64,000 nt of DNA from positions 28,460,853 to 28,524,852 of the forward strand of contig OY755241.1 in assembly GCA_963576725.1 (NCBI GenBank), in the 5' to 3' direction. This document shows, in pieces, positions 21,507-32,954 of the stretch. Positions within the stretch are counted from its first letter, which is position 1. Every line of letters begins with the position of its first letter. A program made the translations under genes and the position numbers. The notes below the pieces were generated by a model. It saw nothing but the letters and a program-made list of their open reading frames with translations, was not told the origin of the DNA and did no database searches. The stretch is from Azorinus chamasolen. Lineage: Eukaryota > Mollusca > Bivalvia > Cardiida > Solecurtidae.

Positions 21507-21799
21507 CTTGAAATAGTAAATGATAGGTTTTCGTTAGCTACTTTATCGGCAAAAAATTGCTATTTCTCAAAAGCGGGTTTATGCCACAATTGCTATCAAA
21601 GATCTTAGCAAATTATATCAGTGATACCATGTAGTTATATATAGGTCATGTGGTTATATAGGCCATGTGGTTATATAGTTCAACTAGTGCTGTTAACTTT
21701 TTAACCATAAACCTCATGAACATTTATACAATAATAAATGACTTCATGGCAATTAATTAGAATAAACGTTTTCAGACTAATGAACACGTGAATGTTTCA
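21507..21799. other. intronic spacer
   Basis: Nothing recognised. Confidence 0.3.
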
Positions 21800-22115
21800 C
21801 CATAGCATGAACTGTAGAATCATATATATATTATTCAATAAGCAAACGGAACACACTGATCTGGGTCCATGCTTATAAAACATTTGGTTGAGTCTGAGTT
21901 CGTTCTCAAGATTTTGATTGGTCAGATTTGAGCCTTTGGCTCAAATCTGACCAATCAAAAGCTTGAGAACTCAAATCTGACCAATCAAAAGCTTGAAAAC
22001 GAAACTCAGACTCAACTAAAAGCTTTATAAGCATGGACACAGACGGCTCCAGTAGGGTCTACTCTGTTTTCAAAGGCGTGAAAAGGTGTGAAGGAAAGCA
22101 TTAAAGTTATTGATT
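21800..22115 (-). mobile_element. family-3 MITE split by a foldback MITE
   Basis: Left part ends AAGCAAACGGAACACACTGAT at 21860. The right part resumes ACGGCTCCAGTAGGGTCTAC at 22043. Joined, these match the uninterrupted copy at 63440-63520. Confidence 0.65.
21861..22042. mobile_element. foldback MITE, copy 3 (nested)
   Basis: Arms CTGGGTCCATGCTTATAAA... and ...AAGCATGGACACAG, with an extra inner arm repeat on the right. Sits inside a family-3 MITE. Confidence 0.8.
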
Positions 22116-22154
22116 AAACACATGAAATGTTAGCAGTTGACTTCTTATGATATA

Positions 22155-22349
22155 CAGTAAAACCCCTCTAAACCGGACGTTGAATTTGGTATAAATATCG
22201 GTCTTAGAGACAGGTGGCAGCTTCATGCAGGGTGAAAGTCATGCAGAAAGCTCCTTTCTGCATGACTTTCAGCCTGCATGAAGCAGCCACCTGCCTAAAA
22301 GTATCTAAATTCATTTCTACTAGAATTCCGGTTTAGAGTGGTTTTACTG
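22155..22349. mobile_element. TA-flanked pogo-like MITE
   Basis: CAGTAAAACCCCTCTAAACC and ...TTTAGAGTGGTTTTACTG, TA on both sides. Long inner palindrome around CATGCAGAAAGCTCCTTTCTG. Confidence 0.75.
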
Positions 22350-22611
22350 TATCTCAATTCTATAAGTGACTTCCTTTACACAATCCTGTTGTTATTGTTA
22401 GTGACTTACACAGTCCAGCAAACTTATAACAAGCTGATTTTGTCAGCGTATAACTTTTCTACTATTAAATAACGTTTGCACAACTTATAAGTATTTTATG
22501 ATTAAAATATACATGCATATAATTATATCAGCGTTCATTAATGTATAAATTGTTTAAATAAAAGTCTTATAAAATCGTTTTTTCTTTTATAAACCTTTAT
22601 AAATACTTTAC

Positions 22612-22680
22612 CCCTGGTGATTTGCACCCTGCATTGTAAATGATACCACCTGATGATACAACTTCCTCCGTAAAACAATA
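22612..22680 (-). CDS. exon E of Cys-rich Ly6-like protein (cassette 2)
   Basis: A 69-nt, phase 0-0 exon after the acceptor ttccctttcag and before the donor GTAAAG. It encodes 23 residues: YCFTEEVVSSGG, IIYNAGCKSPG. The length, both splice sites and most residues equal those of 2590-2658, about 20 kb away. It lies between exon A (23968-24050) and exon C (21371-21506). Several differences between the two copies are silent or conservative, which fits coding constraint. Confidence 0.72.
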
Positions 22681-22789
22681 CTGAAAGGGAAAACATGTGA
22701 CACGTGACATGTGTCGTAATAATAGAAAATAACGGGGGTTGATGTTATATGATAGTAAGGGCGATAGTAAGACTGTTAAGAGTTTGGAG

Positions 22790-22945
22790 GCAGATAAGAC
22801 GTCGAATGACTGATTGTCTGATTATATCAGACGATATGTCGAGTGACTGGGTGCGTTAGATCAGATGAGATGTCGAGTGACTGGGTGACATTAGATCAGA
22901 TGAGATGTCGAATGACTGTGTGTCTCGTCAGATCAGATCAAATGT
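22790..22945. repeat. tandem repeat of ATGTCGAGTGACTGGGTG, about four copies
   Basis: Unit about 36 bp (TCAGATGAGATGTCGAGTGA plus CTGGGTG...), diverged. Confidence 0.7.
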
Positions 22946-23004
22946 TTTGACACACCGCTTACAAAGGAATTAAGAATCACATTGTTATATATACATATTG
23001 TTAC

Positions 23005-23045
23005 AGTATGCGGCGTTTCCTCCATGACTCATACATGTACTTTTA
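23005..23045 (+). mobile_element. Naiad tail remnant
   Basis: TATGCGGCGTTTCCTCCATG and CTCATACATGTACTTTTAC are the last ~40 bases of a subfamily A tail. Confidence 0.55.
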
Positions 23046-23237
23046 CGCATTGCTACATTCAAAACTTCATATTATTTATAATATTCATTATACATTCCCA
23101 CTTTATCATACAAAACGCGAAATGATATTTGCAAACAGTATCTCATCAAGATCTAAGCTCTTTGAAACTCGATTTGTCATTTGTACCTAACAAACCGTAA
23201 GCAGCATAAGCATTTTACTACACCAGACTGTTGGACA

Positions 23238-23912
23238 TACACATTTTCTCACTTTAATCATCAAATGTTAAAATTCATTAAAAAGGCATACGATCCTTTA
23301 CTACTACAACATACTGCATGTATGGTTGTCAACCCGTTTACAGATGGCAATCACGCTGCCCTCTTTTCATGTACGCCGACAAGAAAGGTTTATTACTCTA
23401 TGAAGACAACTTCTGAAATCCGAAAATGGAAGGAGGACGTCGGATCTTTGTACCTTTTTTGTCTTACCTTTTATTACTTACTACAGTTACTCTGGCTGCA
23501 GCACAATCATTGAATATGCTACCGATAGGTGTATACAGTTTGTTTAACTTAAATACGTTTTCGTTTTACATGCAATTTAGGACTGCATTTGCCATCGCGG
23601 TTGTTGTAGAGATTAGTCGGGGAGGGGCTACGTGTATTTACACTGTTTATCTTTTAGTGTGGAGATGGAATAAGTGTTAGGTTTGGTGCCCATAAACTGG
23701 TTAACCCCCCCCTCCCCAGTGTCTATTGTCACTGACCGTTCTAAGGCGGTACTTCAATCTTCCCCCATATTGTTTGTTTGTTTTGTCTTTGTTCGTCTCT
23801 TTGTGTTTAAATAGGTTTGTACATTTGCTGTGTTTTCTTGTTGTGGTGCTGTTCGGGCAGCTGATTGTACTGTATGTGGTGTTTCCTGCATGACTCACAT
23901 TTGTACGTTTGA
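23238..23912 (+). pseudogene. 5'-truncated Naiad Penelope-like element (RT C-terminus plus 3' UTR)
   Basis: Coding remnant at 23260-23400 reads LKFIKKAYDPLLLQHTACM, VVNPFTDGNHAALF and CTPTRK, the conserved end of the Naiad ORF. The stop seen in other copies (TAG) is changed, so the frame runs on. A damaged SECIS-like hairpin follows (ATGA at 23399, GGAT near 23442). The tail then runs to CATGACTCACATTTGTACGTTT at 23912. The RT core and endonuclease are missing, so it cannot be autonomous. Confidence 0.8.
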
Positions 23913-23967
23913 TAAACAGCACTGGATTTCAATATCAACAGAACGACCGTAAAAATAAAGTCTTTAC

Positions 23968-24050
23968 CTGATCTGCTGCACATCTTACTGACTTGGTACA
24001 TTCGCTAATTGTCAGGGCGTTCTTACACGAAAGACAGTACTGTTCACAGT
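23968..24050 (-). CDS. exon A of Cys-rich Ly6-like protein (cassette 2)
   Basis: An 83-nt exon after the acceptor tttattacag and before the donor GTAAAG. Two bases of a split codon open it and it ends in phase 0 (GAT CAG). The peptide is CEQYCLSCKNALTIS, ECTKSVRCAADQ. Same size, phases and cysteine positions as 4801-4883. It is the first exon of the cassette-2 domain (E at 22612, C at 21371). The bases after its donor (GACCGT... on the plus strand) match the edge of the minisatellite that expanded at the same place in cassette 1. Confidence 0.75.
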
Positions 24051-24094
24051 CTGTAATAAATATAAAGGTAAAATGTTTGTATAATGATAATCAC

Positions 24095-24156
24095 AGTGGC
24101 ACTGGGTACAGTCGCTATCTGAACTTTCTAACACAGAAGACAGTACTGTTCACAAT
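24095..24156 (-). pseudogene. decayed duplicate of exon A
   Basis: After a tttagtacag acceptor the strand reads TGTGAACAGTACTGTCTTCT (CEQYCLLC), then TAG and a shift; the later bases still match (GCGACTGTACCCAG). Mirrors 4923-4966, so the exon doubling predates the cassette duplication. Confidence 0.6.
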
Positions 24157-24159
24157 CTG

Positions 24160-24978
24160 TACTAAAGATAAAAGTACACCGTTAATTTTATTATAATGTC
24201 ACTCCTATTGATAGGGACATCCAAATTCGCTTATGATATAGATGTATTTAATTCTTTTAAACAGTATCTCCCGATTTTCTCATCATTATGGCAAACACCA
24301 ATCACGTAAGCATTCGGTAACCGTTTGAACTACCTGTCGACCCAACAACCCGCCACATCAGTACGAGTCTCTGACTCTTCGATGTCTCGACCCAGAAGCG
24401 AGATCCCTAATAATAAGTGATATAAGAGTATTTAGAAACATACAGATGTTTCAATTCAACATGTACTCGGTATGGCAACAAGAGTGTTCAAAGGAACACA
24501 TGTGTCACCTACTGGGAGAAGTAATAGAAAAATAAGAACGTGTGGCGGACAGACAAACGGACAGACGGTCGATTGAAAAGTGGTCCGTATGTGACACACT
24601 GCCTCTCGGCAGGTGACACAAAAATGTGATATCCTGATTGGGAAGATTAGATAAAGTATCTGAAAAACAGAGTCTTGTTTTAAGGCACCGACACACAAAA
24701 CATGTAATATGATCCTATTACCGGAGAAAATGTTGCTGGATCTAGAATACACGAGATGTAAGTTCAGCAGGAACATACTGAAGTAACCACCTGACCATTA
24801 GTCTGCGAACACGTTACCATTACTCTGCCACCAGTCTACAACCACGTGCCCATTAGACTCCGACCATATTACTTTTAGTCTGCCACAACATGTCAGTGCA
24901 AACTATGATCTACTGCAATATTTACTATATTTCGATTCGTTAAAACTTTTGAGAAACAATTGATCAAGTGTCTAACAG
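24160..24978. other. spacer with a possible pearl-like relic
   Basis: From 24478 ACAAGAGTGTTCAAAGGAAC leads to an ACGG-type microsatellite (CGGACAGACAAACGGACAG near 24545). This is the general build of pearl-like elements, but no 3' end was found. The 106-codon minus frame at 24456-24776 is not convincing. Confidence 0.3.
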
Positions 24979-25236
24979 TTAACCCATTACCGCATAGGCT
25001 ATTTAGACCCTTTTCTTTATAGGCTACGTTTAGATCCCTTCCCGCATAGGCTATTTTCAGACCCATTCTCTCCTCTCATATGCTTTTTAAACCCAACTTA
25101 GAATTGTGTGGTATTGGAAACTATTGTGATAAAAAGAGTATTTGCCCCTATGGCACAACTCTCTATTTATCAAAATGGTGTCAAAATTGGACATTTACAG
25201 AGGCGTATAAAGGCGTCACTATGAGGGACTGCATTA
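24979..25236 (-). mobile_element. TTAA MITE family 4, reversed
   Basis: TTAACCCATTACC at the left, a decayed right end (ATGAGGGACTGCATTA), and the inner palindrome GTGATAAAAAGAGT / CTCTATTTATC near 25125-25175. Confidence 0.5.
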
Positions 25237-25240
25237 CATC

Positions 25241-25387
25241 CTGTATCCATGCTTATAAAACTTTTTAGTTGAGTTTTGAGTTCGTTCTTAAGTATTTGAT
25301 TGGTCAGATTTGCACCCTTGGCTCAAATCTGACAAATCAAAAGGTTGAGAACTCAAATCTTTCCTATCAAAAGCTTGCGAACAAACT
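25241..25387. mobile_element. foldback MITE, decayed copy 4
   Basis: Left arm CTGTATCCATGCTTATAAAA through TTGATTGGTCAGATTTG; the right arm is broken after AAAAGCTTGCGAAC. Confidence 0.6.
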
Positions 25388-25659
25388 CCCTGATGTGACT
25401 CCGAGCTACTCCTCGGCTAAACCGAATAGAAGTTGTTTGCATATGTCTGTTAGTTCGCGCTTAGTAGGCAAATGGTTAATGAGTGGAAACAGTCTTCTTT
25501 AAAACGTTTTTATTCAACAAAAGATCAGACATGATTCAGGAGACTAAGTCAAAAAAGTTAATTTAATCAAATTCAGTTACCACCAGCTGTTTCGTTAGAG
25601 TATACCCCATCTAAATCGTACTTTTAAGCAGAAGAATATCAATCTTTTATGACAGATGA

Positions 25660-26280
25660 ACGCTCAATGCAGGTTACTCCACACCTTGGATGGACATACA
25701 TGGACATCTTTCTCGTATTGACAGGCATTATTCATGATAAGACTTCTGTTTATTCCATGTCTCGTTATGATATACATTAATCCTGATAAGACTTCCCCCA
25801 ATCCATGTCTCGTAGCGATACTCATTACTCCTGATAAGACTCCCCCAATCCATGTCTCGTAGCGATACTCATTACTCCTGATAAGACTCCCCCCAATCCA
25901 TGTCTCGTAGCGATAATCATTACTCCTGATAAGACTTCTCCCTATTTCCCATCTCGTAGTGATAGTCATTATTCTTGAAAAATACCTGCTTATTCTCATG
26001 TTAATAGACATTTTCTTGATGAAATATTAAGTCATTCTACGTACGGTTATTCATAATTCTGACGAGACCTCTGATTACGTCTCATAAGGACCTGCAATAT
26101 TTGTAATAAAACATCACGTTACTCCACGTCTTGTATAGACATACATTTTTCCGATAAGACATCATGTAACTGCATGCCTACTATATCATTTTCCTTATAA
26201 GACTTCTGTTTACTCCATGGCTCGTATACATGTTCATTATGTATGACGAGACTGTTTGTTTCTCCAAGTATCGTATTGAG
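25660..26280. repeat. 47-48-bp tandem repeat
   Basis: Unit CAATCCATGTCTCGTAGCGA plus TACTCATTACTCCTGATAAG plus ACTCCCC. The centre is well conserved, the edges diverged. The 16-residue-repeat frame on the minus strand is a by-product. Confidence 0.8.
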
Positions 26281-26699
26281 TTAGAGGGTTTTAAATGTGT
26301 TATTAAGAGTATGTCCTGTCACCACACGCACACGTCAAAGCCAGTATTCAACATATAACGAAACTGAACCCATAAGTGCACAGTTTCCCTAATAAAGGAC
26401 ATAGGGTCTGCTCCGTTTCCTGAACATATCAATGTCAATTGTTTATTCCACCAAATACTTTGTTCACTGTGCTCCTTCTACATGAAACAAGGATCGGTTT
26501 CAAAGTAATATCTAGACGGAATGTCCTTAGATAATATTGGAAAACATTTACATACTTACGTATCAGGTTGGCAGCACAAAGGATAGCACTCAGACATAAA
26601 TACGTAACTGAAAATGTAAGAAATGAAACATCGAGCCATGTCATATAAGAACAATGCAAACAATGTAGAACAACAAAATACAATAAACATATACCCTCC
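26281..26699. other. spacer, nothing assigned
   Basis: No exon recognised. Confidence 0.3.
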
Positions 26700-27956
26700 C
26701 TGTTGTATGTGTACAATATTCTACAAATAAATACCATCCCCGTTCTATGTATACAGTATTCAACAAAAACATTTCATCCCTGTTCTATGTATACAGTATT
26801 ATATAAACAAACTGTCCTCCCTATGCATTCAGTATTCTATCAATAAACTTTTCTGTATATTTTATGTATATCGTTTTCTACAATCAAACTATTCTCTCTA
26901 TTATATGTATTCAGTATTGTATCAACCAAGTATTCTTTCTGTTCTATGTATACAGTATTCTACACACAAATTATCTATCATATTATGTGTATACGTCGTT
27001 CTGTAAACAAAGCATTTAGCATATTCCATATTCGGTGTATACAGTTTTCCATAAAAAACTATCTACCATATTCTGTGTGTACAGCATTCTATAAGCAAAC
27101 TATCTACCATATTCTGAGTATACCGCACTCTATAAAGACACAATATACCATATTCTGAGTATATAGCATTTTATAAACAAACTACCTATCAGTTTCTGTG
27201 TATACAGCATTCTATATCTATAAACAAACTATCTACCATATTCTGTGTATACAATAATCTTCTATAAACAAAACATCTACCATATTCCATGTTCTGTATA
27301 TACAATATTCCATAAAAACATATCTACCATTATAGCATATACTGTGTATGCAGCATTCTATAAACAAAGTATCTAGCATATTATGTGAGTGTATACAGTA
27401 TTCTATAAACAAACGACCTACCATATTCTGTGTATATATCATTCTATAAAAATATTATCTACGATAGTCTGTGTAAGTATTCTATAAATAAACCATCCTA
27501 TTGAAAGTTTAACAAACTGTTCTCCCTATGCTACATATACAGTATTCTATAAACAGGATATCCTCATTGCACTGAATGTTCACATACATGCATACAGCCA
27601 TACAGTATTCTCCTCTTACGTGTATACAGTATTTATGAACAATTTATTCTCCTATTCCGTCTGTAAATACAGTATTTTACAAACGAACTATTCTCCGTTT
27701 ACGTATCTAAAGTATTTTATAAACAATCTGTTTCCTTTTATGTGCATACAATATTTTCATAAACAACTATTTTCCTATTATGTATAAAGTATTCTACAAA
27801 TATTATTCCTATTCTGTGTACTCAGTATTCTATCAACGAGCAATCCTCATTATTATATACATTCACTATTCTATACAAACTTTTCTTCCTCCTCTATGTA
27901 TACAATATGTACAAATAAATTATTCTCCTATTCTATGTATATAGTATTTTATAAAC
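26700..27956. repeat. degenerate TATACAGTATTCTATAAACAAAC minisatellite
   Basis: Dozens of diverged units of about 40-47 bp built on TGTATACAGTATTCTATAAA and CAAACTATCTACCATATTC. Same family as 6840-7135 and 28690-28960. Confidence 0.75.
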
Positions 27957-28017
27957 ACCTGTCACTAAGAGCGATATTTATACAAAATTTAACGTCCAGT
28001 TTAGAGGGGTTTTACTG
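27957..28017. mobile_element. half of a pogo-like MITE
   Basis: Only the right arm ...AACGTCCAGTTTAGAGGGG and TTTTACTG followed by TA is left. The left part ends at the minisatellite. Confidence 0.5.
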
Positions 28018-28089
28018 TACATATCTTCACGCTCGTCAGTAGTATAGTGTTAATGAAATATTTATGTGCATATATGTTAATTCTGCACC

Positions 28090-28560
28090 CGATTATTCCA
28101 TGTTTTACGCATATGCGAACAGAGTGAATCCAGTTCAGACATCTCCTGTAGAATATGTCCTAAACGGCCATCAACACGAGGTCTAATAACGGGACTGTAA
28201 GACGAGTGGTGGCTTAATGCAGGTCAAAAGTAATACAGAATGTCCCAATATTTGGTTACGAATAAGTTTACCCTTTATTGCATAAATATGTCTTCCTACG
28301 TATTTGCAAACAGAACAGACAGCTCCTGTAGGAATTGTCTGAGCAGGGTCTGCTGTTTGCTTAAGAAACAATATAGATATGATGCAACCGTTTCTGACAT
28401 GGCATAAACATCGTGTGTCTATGTCTCATTATAAAAAAAATTCTAATTAATACTCATGGCTTCATTGTTTCTTACGTGAATATTTATAGTGTAAACAGAT
28501 ACATTAGAGCATTTTAACACTTTCCATCATATAAACGCATTGTCCCGCCTTTGCTTATGA
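28090..28560. other. mosaic of family-3 and pogo-like MITE fragments
   Basis: Family-3 cores near 28110-28150 and 28280-28365 (CAAACAGAACAGACAGCTCC, GGGTCTGCTGTTTGC), and a pogo-like arm at 28195-28245 (GTGGTGGCTTAATGCAGG). Confidence 0.4.
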
Positions 28561-28689
28561 ACTTATAATAAACCTGTCTGTTCAGCTTCTGTCAATACCA
28601 AACAATCCTGTGTACATATGCCATTATAAACAAATCAGTAAATAATTATTCACGATATCTTAGATGAAAATTAAAGAGAAAAATGGTTA

Positions 28690-28960
28690 AAAAAAAGTAT
28701 TTTATAAACAAACTATTCTCCTACTCTGTGTATACAATTATCTATATACACCCCTATTTTAAGATAACAGTATTCTATAAATGAGGTTTTCTCCAACGGC
28801 AATGTATACAGTAGTTTGTAAACAAGAATTCTCCCTATTCTATATATACAGTTTATGTAAACAAACTATTCTCATTGTTAAATATATACAGTATTCTACA
28901 ATCAAAATGCCCCTTCTTCTTTGTATGCATTATTCTATATACAAATATCCACCATATTCT
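28690..28960. repeat. degenerate TATACAGTATTCTA minisatellite
   Basis: Continuation of the 26700-27956 family. Confidence 0.6.
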
Positions 28961-29055
28961 ATGATAGTATTCTATTTTCCCTGTTATGTGATGTCAACAC
29001 AAAACTATGCAAATAATTTAAAGTAAAGCTCATATGTTAATATATGTTTCGTACT

Positions 29056-29215
29056 TACATTTTGTCACAGTCATATTTAAGAACTATATCCTTTAGAAGA
29101 CTGAGTACGGCAAACTCTATAACGTATTAGATAAACTCCTTATCTTTCTTCTTTATAAATGTAGGTTTCCTGGTAACAAACGATGACGTTACAACAGTCC
29201 TCGTCTGATATCGAA
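29056..29215 (-). other. segment repeated at 7616-7870, possible decayed exon
   Basis: Shares ACATTTTGTCACAG at its left edge and CAGTCTTCTAAAGGA inside with 7616-7870. On the minus strand it would end at a GTAAGT donor, but every frame through it has stops. It may be the upstream marker of the duplicated cassette. Confidence 0.25.
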
Positions 29216-29254
29216 TCTAAAACATTTGCGCGCACCGAGGCAGTGTCGTGTGAA

Positions 29255-29500
29255 GGAGATATCTCTTTATATATCCCCCTCTCTACATAATATCTCATAT
29301 ATCTCTTATATATCTCCTTTTTCTAAACATCTCTTTATATATATCCTCTCTCTATAAACATATACATATAGTGATGTATATCTATATATCTCCTCTATAT
29401 ATATCTTTATATGAATCCCCGTTTCTATATATCTCTCTATATACCCTCCCTCAATATATCCTTTCATATACATATTTTCTCTCTATATATATCTAAAGCC
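29255..29500. repeat. (TATATCTC)-type low-complexity tract
   Basis: Irregular ATATCTCTNTATATATC repeats. Confidence 0.7.
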
Positions 29501-29783
29501 TTAACTTTCATGTAATATTTGGGTGATCTCGTCCAAATCAGAAATAAAAATCCATCCATTTTATGGCTGAGGGGTCATGGAAAGGAACTAGTTCTGAGAT
29601 TCATTCGTATAGCAAACAGAGAAGACCCTAATCAGAGGACTCCTCCATGAACCCGATGGTCTGGGCCTACACTCTTTGTCTTTGTCCCGTGTTTTTGATC
29701 ACGTGTGTTTTTGTTGTACTCTACTGGCGATTTTGTAACACCTTTGCAGACAGTTTAGATCAAGATGTGAGTATACGTCTGAT

Positions 29784-30160
29784 CACGACCCAAGCTTCTA
29801 CATGCGACTATAGACGGCAGCGATGCAGATAACCACATCACGACCCAAGCTTTTGCATGCGACTATGGACGGCAGCGATGCAGATAACCACATCACGACC
29901 CAAGCTTTTGCACCCGACTATGGACTGCAGCAATGCTGATAACTACACCACGATCCAAGCTTTTGCATGCGACTATGGACTGCAGCAATGCTGATAACTA
30001 CACCACGATCCAAGCATTCGCAGGCGACTATAGACGGCAGCGATGAAGATAACTACACCACGATCCAAGGTTTTGCACGCGACTATACTGCAGCAATGCA
30101 GATAACTACATAACGATCCAAGGTTTTACAGCGACTATAGACGCCAGCAATGACGACAAC
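29784..30160. repeat. 55-bp tandem repeat, seven copies
   Basis: Unit ACGACCCAAGCTTTTGCATG, CGACTATGGACGGCAGCGAT, GCAGATAACCACATC. Copies differ by scattered substitutions and small indels. Confidence 0.9.
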
Positions 30161-30544
30161 TCTTTCAACAATTTGGACCAATTTGTGATTTCTTTCAACC
30201 CTTATGAGACGCCGACATCGAGACCGATTCTGTTGAACAATGGTACACTTATTAAATGTGATAGTGACTTGGGCACTGAGACAAACCCATCTAACTCATT
30301 TAAATGACATAGGATCTGTCACGAGTTGTAATTTAAAGGCGAGCTAAATAAGTTTTTACCTGTACCAGTTTAAGAAATAGAGGATATGTCGCGAGTTGTT
30401 TTTTAAGAGCACATGTTCCTAAACGAACCTTAGAAAATTTTATTAAGCGAGCCTTTAGCGAACTTAAAACTCTTTTGGTGGGTTTAGGAACATATGACGT
30501 TAAGAGACAGCGAACATCAGATTCTTTTTCCCACATAACCAAAA
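30161..30544. other. spacer with an inverted repeat
   Basis: ATGTTCCTAAACGAACC near 30412 and GGTGGGTTTAGGAACAT near 30477 form arms about 50 bp apart. No class assigned. Confidence 0.35.
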
Positions 30545-31290
30545 GAGTGTATTTAATATGTAAATATCGGTTTCCCAAATTTGACGTCAGCCTGTTCCTT
30601 GCTAGATTTTAACAGTCGTAATTTAGTTATAACTGATAAACTTCTTAAGCAAGGTTACAGATATCACAAACTTCGAAAAATGTTTTCTAAATGTTATTAT
30701 CGAAATTTAATACTCATTAGTAAATATAATTTCAATCTACGGACGTTACTGCAACTAGGCATTTCTCAACCAGATGTTATGTGGTGTTATCTACAAACTT
30801 ACGAAAAATCTGGGTCAAATCCATTTTCATGATTTGTTTATAAAACGCATTAAAACCTTTAAAAAGAAAGGTTATGACCCCATTATATTGCAACGCACTG
30901 CATGTTTGGCCATTGACCCTTTTACAGTCGGTAGCTACGCTTCCCTCTTTGCTTGCGCGATGACAGGCCGAGGTTAGTACTCTATGATGGTATACTCTTA
31001 AACTCAGATACGGGATGAGCTTAACAGACTCATGTTTTACTTTTCCCTCCCATCGTGCCCTTAACGGCTTCCCTGCAGGTGCTCTGAGTCATTGAGTACA
31101 TTTTTGACGGATTTACACAGTTGAACGATTATGCTATGTTTTACATATTGTCATGTGTTTACCGTCTTCTATGTTGTGGGTAAGACCGACGGGGATACCT
31201 TTATTTACACTATTTGTAAAGCTAGGGTGACTTTGAGAGAAGTTTGAGTTTAGGACGTCCGAAAACCGGTTTAAACCCCCAGTGGTGATT
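30545..31290 (+). pseudogene. 5'-truncated Naiad element, subfamily B (left part)
   Basis: The ORF remnant starts near the VYLI...AC region and reads LDFNSRNLVITDKLLKQGY, RYHKLRK, then after a frameshift near 30800 IKRIKTFKKKGYDPIILQ and DPFTVGSYASLFAC. It stops with TAG at 30975-30977. This is the C-terminal third of the Naiad RT ORF. A SECIS-like region follows (ATGA at 30984 and an AAA about 12 bases later), but its helix pairs only partly. The subfamily B tail runs on until GTGATT at 31290, where an 848-bp insertion splits it; it resumes at 32139. Confidence 0.8.
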
Positions 31291-32138
31291 GTGCTGGATC
31301 CACCAGCATCAGTACTCTCAGTGCTTACATGTTTTCGGTACTGTGACGTAACTATTTTAGCAGAACATGCCGCTTTTATTGCAATGCGCAATTTTAATTT
31401 AGAGTCTCGGGGTCAATCACCATGTAAGTTTAACCAAAACTATCCTTATAAGATGCCTCTTTATCTTTAGATTTCTTAAGAAATCAGTTTTTACATTAAA
31501 TCTTTGGTCCAGGGTTTTTTATTGCCTTGAGTCATGAGTTTTCGTGTAAACCGTTTTCTTCTGGTTTTCTCGTAAAACGTCGTTGTTTTGGTGCTTTCGC
31601 AAATATTTCAGATAGAATAATGCATTTTATCATGTTTTTGTGCTAGTTATATCAGTTATCAGTGTTATTTGTATTAATATTTGATACACAGCAGTCACGC
31701 TACTGCCAGTTAATTCAGAAGAAGAATAAGCTGTTTATGCCCCGTTATGCGGGTCTGCACTGTTTTTTGCTTTGAGATCCATAAGTTGCTATTGATAGTT
31801 AATAGTACATTTTTGTATGTTTAAATGATTGTAGGTCTACTAGCTTATAAGTGGGATGCTGGGGTGTAAAACAAGAGAGATAACTATTCTTCAACATTTT
31901 GGATATTGACCAGAGTTGCCTCCCTTCCGTAAACTGTATATTCTCAGTTGTCTAACATGATTGAAAAGTTATTGTATACAGAAACCTTACATGCTAGTTT
32001 TGATTAGTTTATGGTTGTTTTCTCAGACCGCTTTGTTTGTATTTGCAGTCATTTACGGATTCTATGGTTATTGAGACGAATAAAAGCTTTATCTTCAACT
32101 GTGGTCCGTGATCTTTCTGCTAAGCCAAGGGCAGAAAA
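31291..32138. mobile_element. 848-bp insertion in the Naiad tail
   Basis: Flanked by GTGATT on both sides (31285-31290 and 32139-32144). The homologous tail at 46950 has a single GTGATT there, so this is an insertion with a 6-bp duplication. It has AATAAA near its right end (32082) and no ORF. TG...CA ends are not clear, so a solo LTR is possible but unproven. Confidence 0.65.
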
Positions 32139-32404
32139 GTGATTTTGCTACTGACCGTGCCAAGGCCGTACTCTCTTTGTCATCCTTACATTTGTTTGTC
32201 TTGTGTCTTTGTACTTATGCTTTTGTTCATGTATGGAATGTTTGTCTCTAGTACTTGTTTGTTGATGTTTTCTGTGTTCATCTCTTGTATGTGTGTGTGT
32301 TTGGGTGTGTAGTTGTGTGTGTGTGTGTGATGCTGTCTGTCGATGTTTGATGGTGGTTGCGTCTTGTGTGTGACTTTGCCTGCTTGACTTTACTACTTTT
32401 TCAT
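32139..32404 (+). mobile_element. Naiad tail, subfamily B (right part)
   Basis: Resumes GTGATTTTGCTACTGACCG and ends CTGCTTGACTTTACTACTTT, including a (GT)n stretch at 32288-32330. Confidence 0.75.
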
Positions 32405-32574
32405 ATAATTATGACGTATGCCGTCATATATATTCTAAAGGGTTCTTACATGTGATACTGATCAGGGAATCTTAACCCGTTGTTCTAAACAGGAGATAAG
32501 GGAAATAATTTGAGAAAATTTTATAAGTTTATCTCAAATGAAGACTCGTGTCAGATTAATTTTATCACATTTAT

Positions 32575-32761
32575 AGTGAAACCTCTCTTAACCGAATTCT
32601 AGTAGAGAAGAATTTAGATATTTTAGGCAGGTGACTGCTTAATGCAGGATGAAATTTATGCAGAAAGCTCCTGCATGACTTCCATTCTGCATTAAGCTGT
32701 CACCTGTCCCCAAAACAATATTTATACTAAATTTGTCGTCCGGTTAAGAGAGGTTTTACTG
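32575..32761. mobile_element. pogo-like MITE
   Basis: TAGTGAAACCTCTCTTAACCG and CGGTTAAGAGAGGTTTTACTG, inner arms GTGACTGCTTAATGCAGG. The left CAG is mutated. Confidence 0.65.
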
Positions 32762-32954
32762 AACCTTTTCGCCCAACTTCGATATTAGGACAAAGCGGCA
32801 GATAATTAGTCGGAAAGTTGCTTCATCTTTGCGACTCTGGCTAGATTCTATATTTAGTAAAATGGATGAGTCCATGCTACAGTGAGATGGTTATCAAAAG
32901 TGTGCTGCCGTACACACATACGCAGGACAAATAGGTTGTGTGCCAGTTTACATA

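Noticed and set aside
24456..24776. 106-codon minus-strand frame
   Set aside because: No motif; overlaps an ACGG-type microsatellite of a pearl-like relic.
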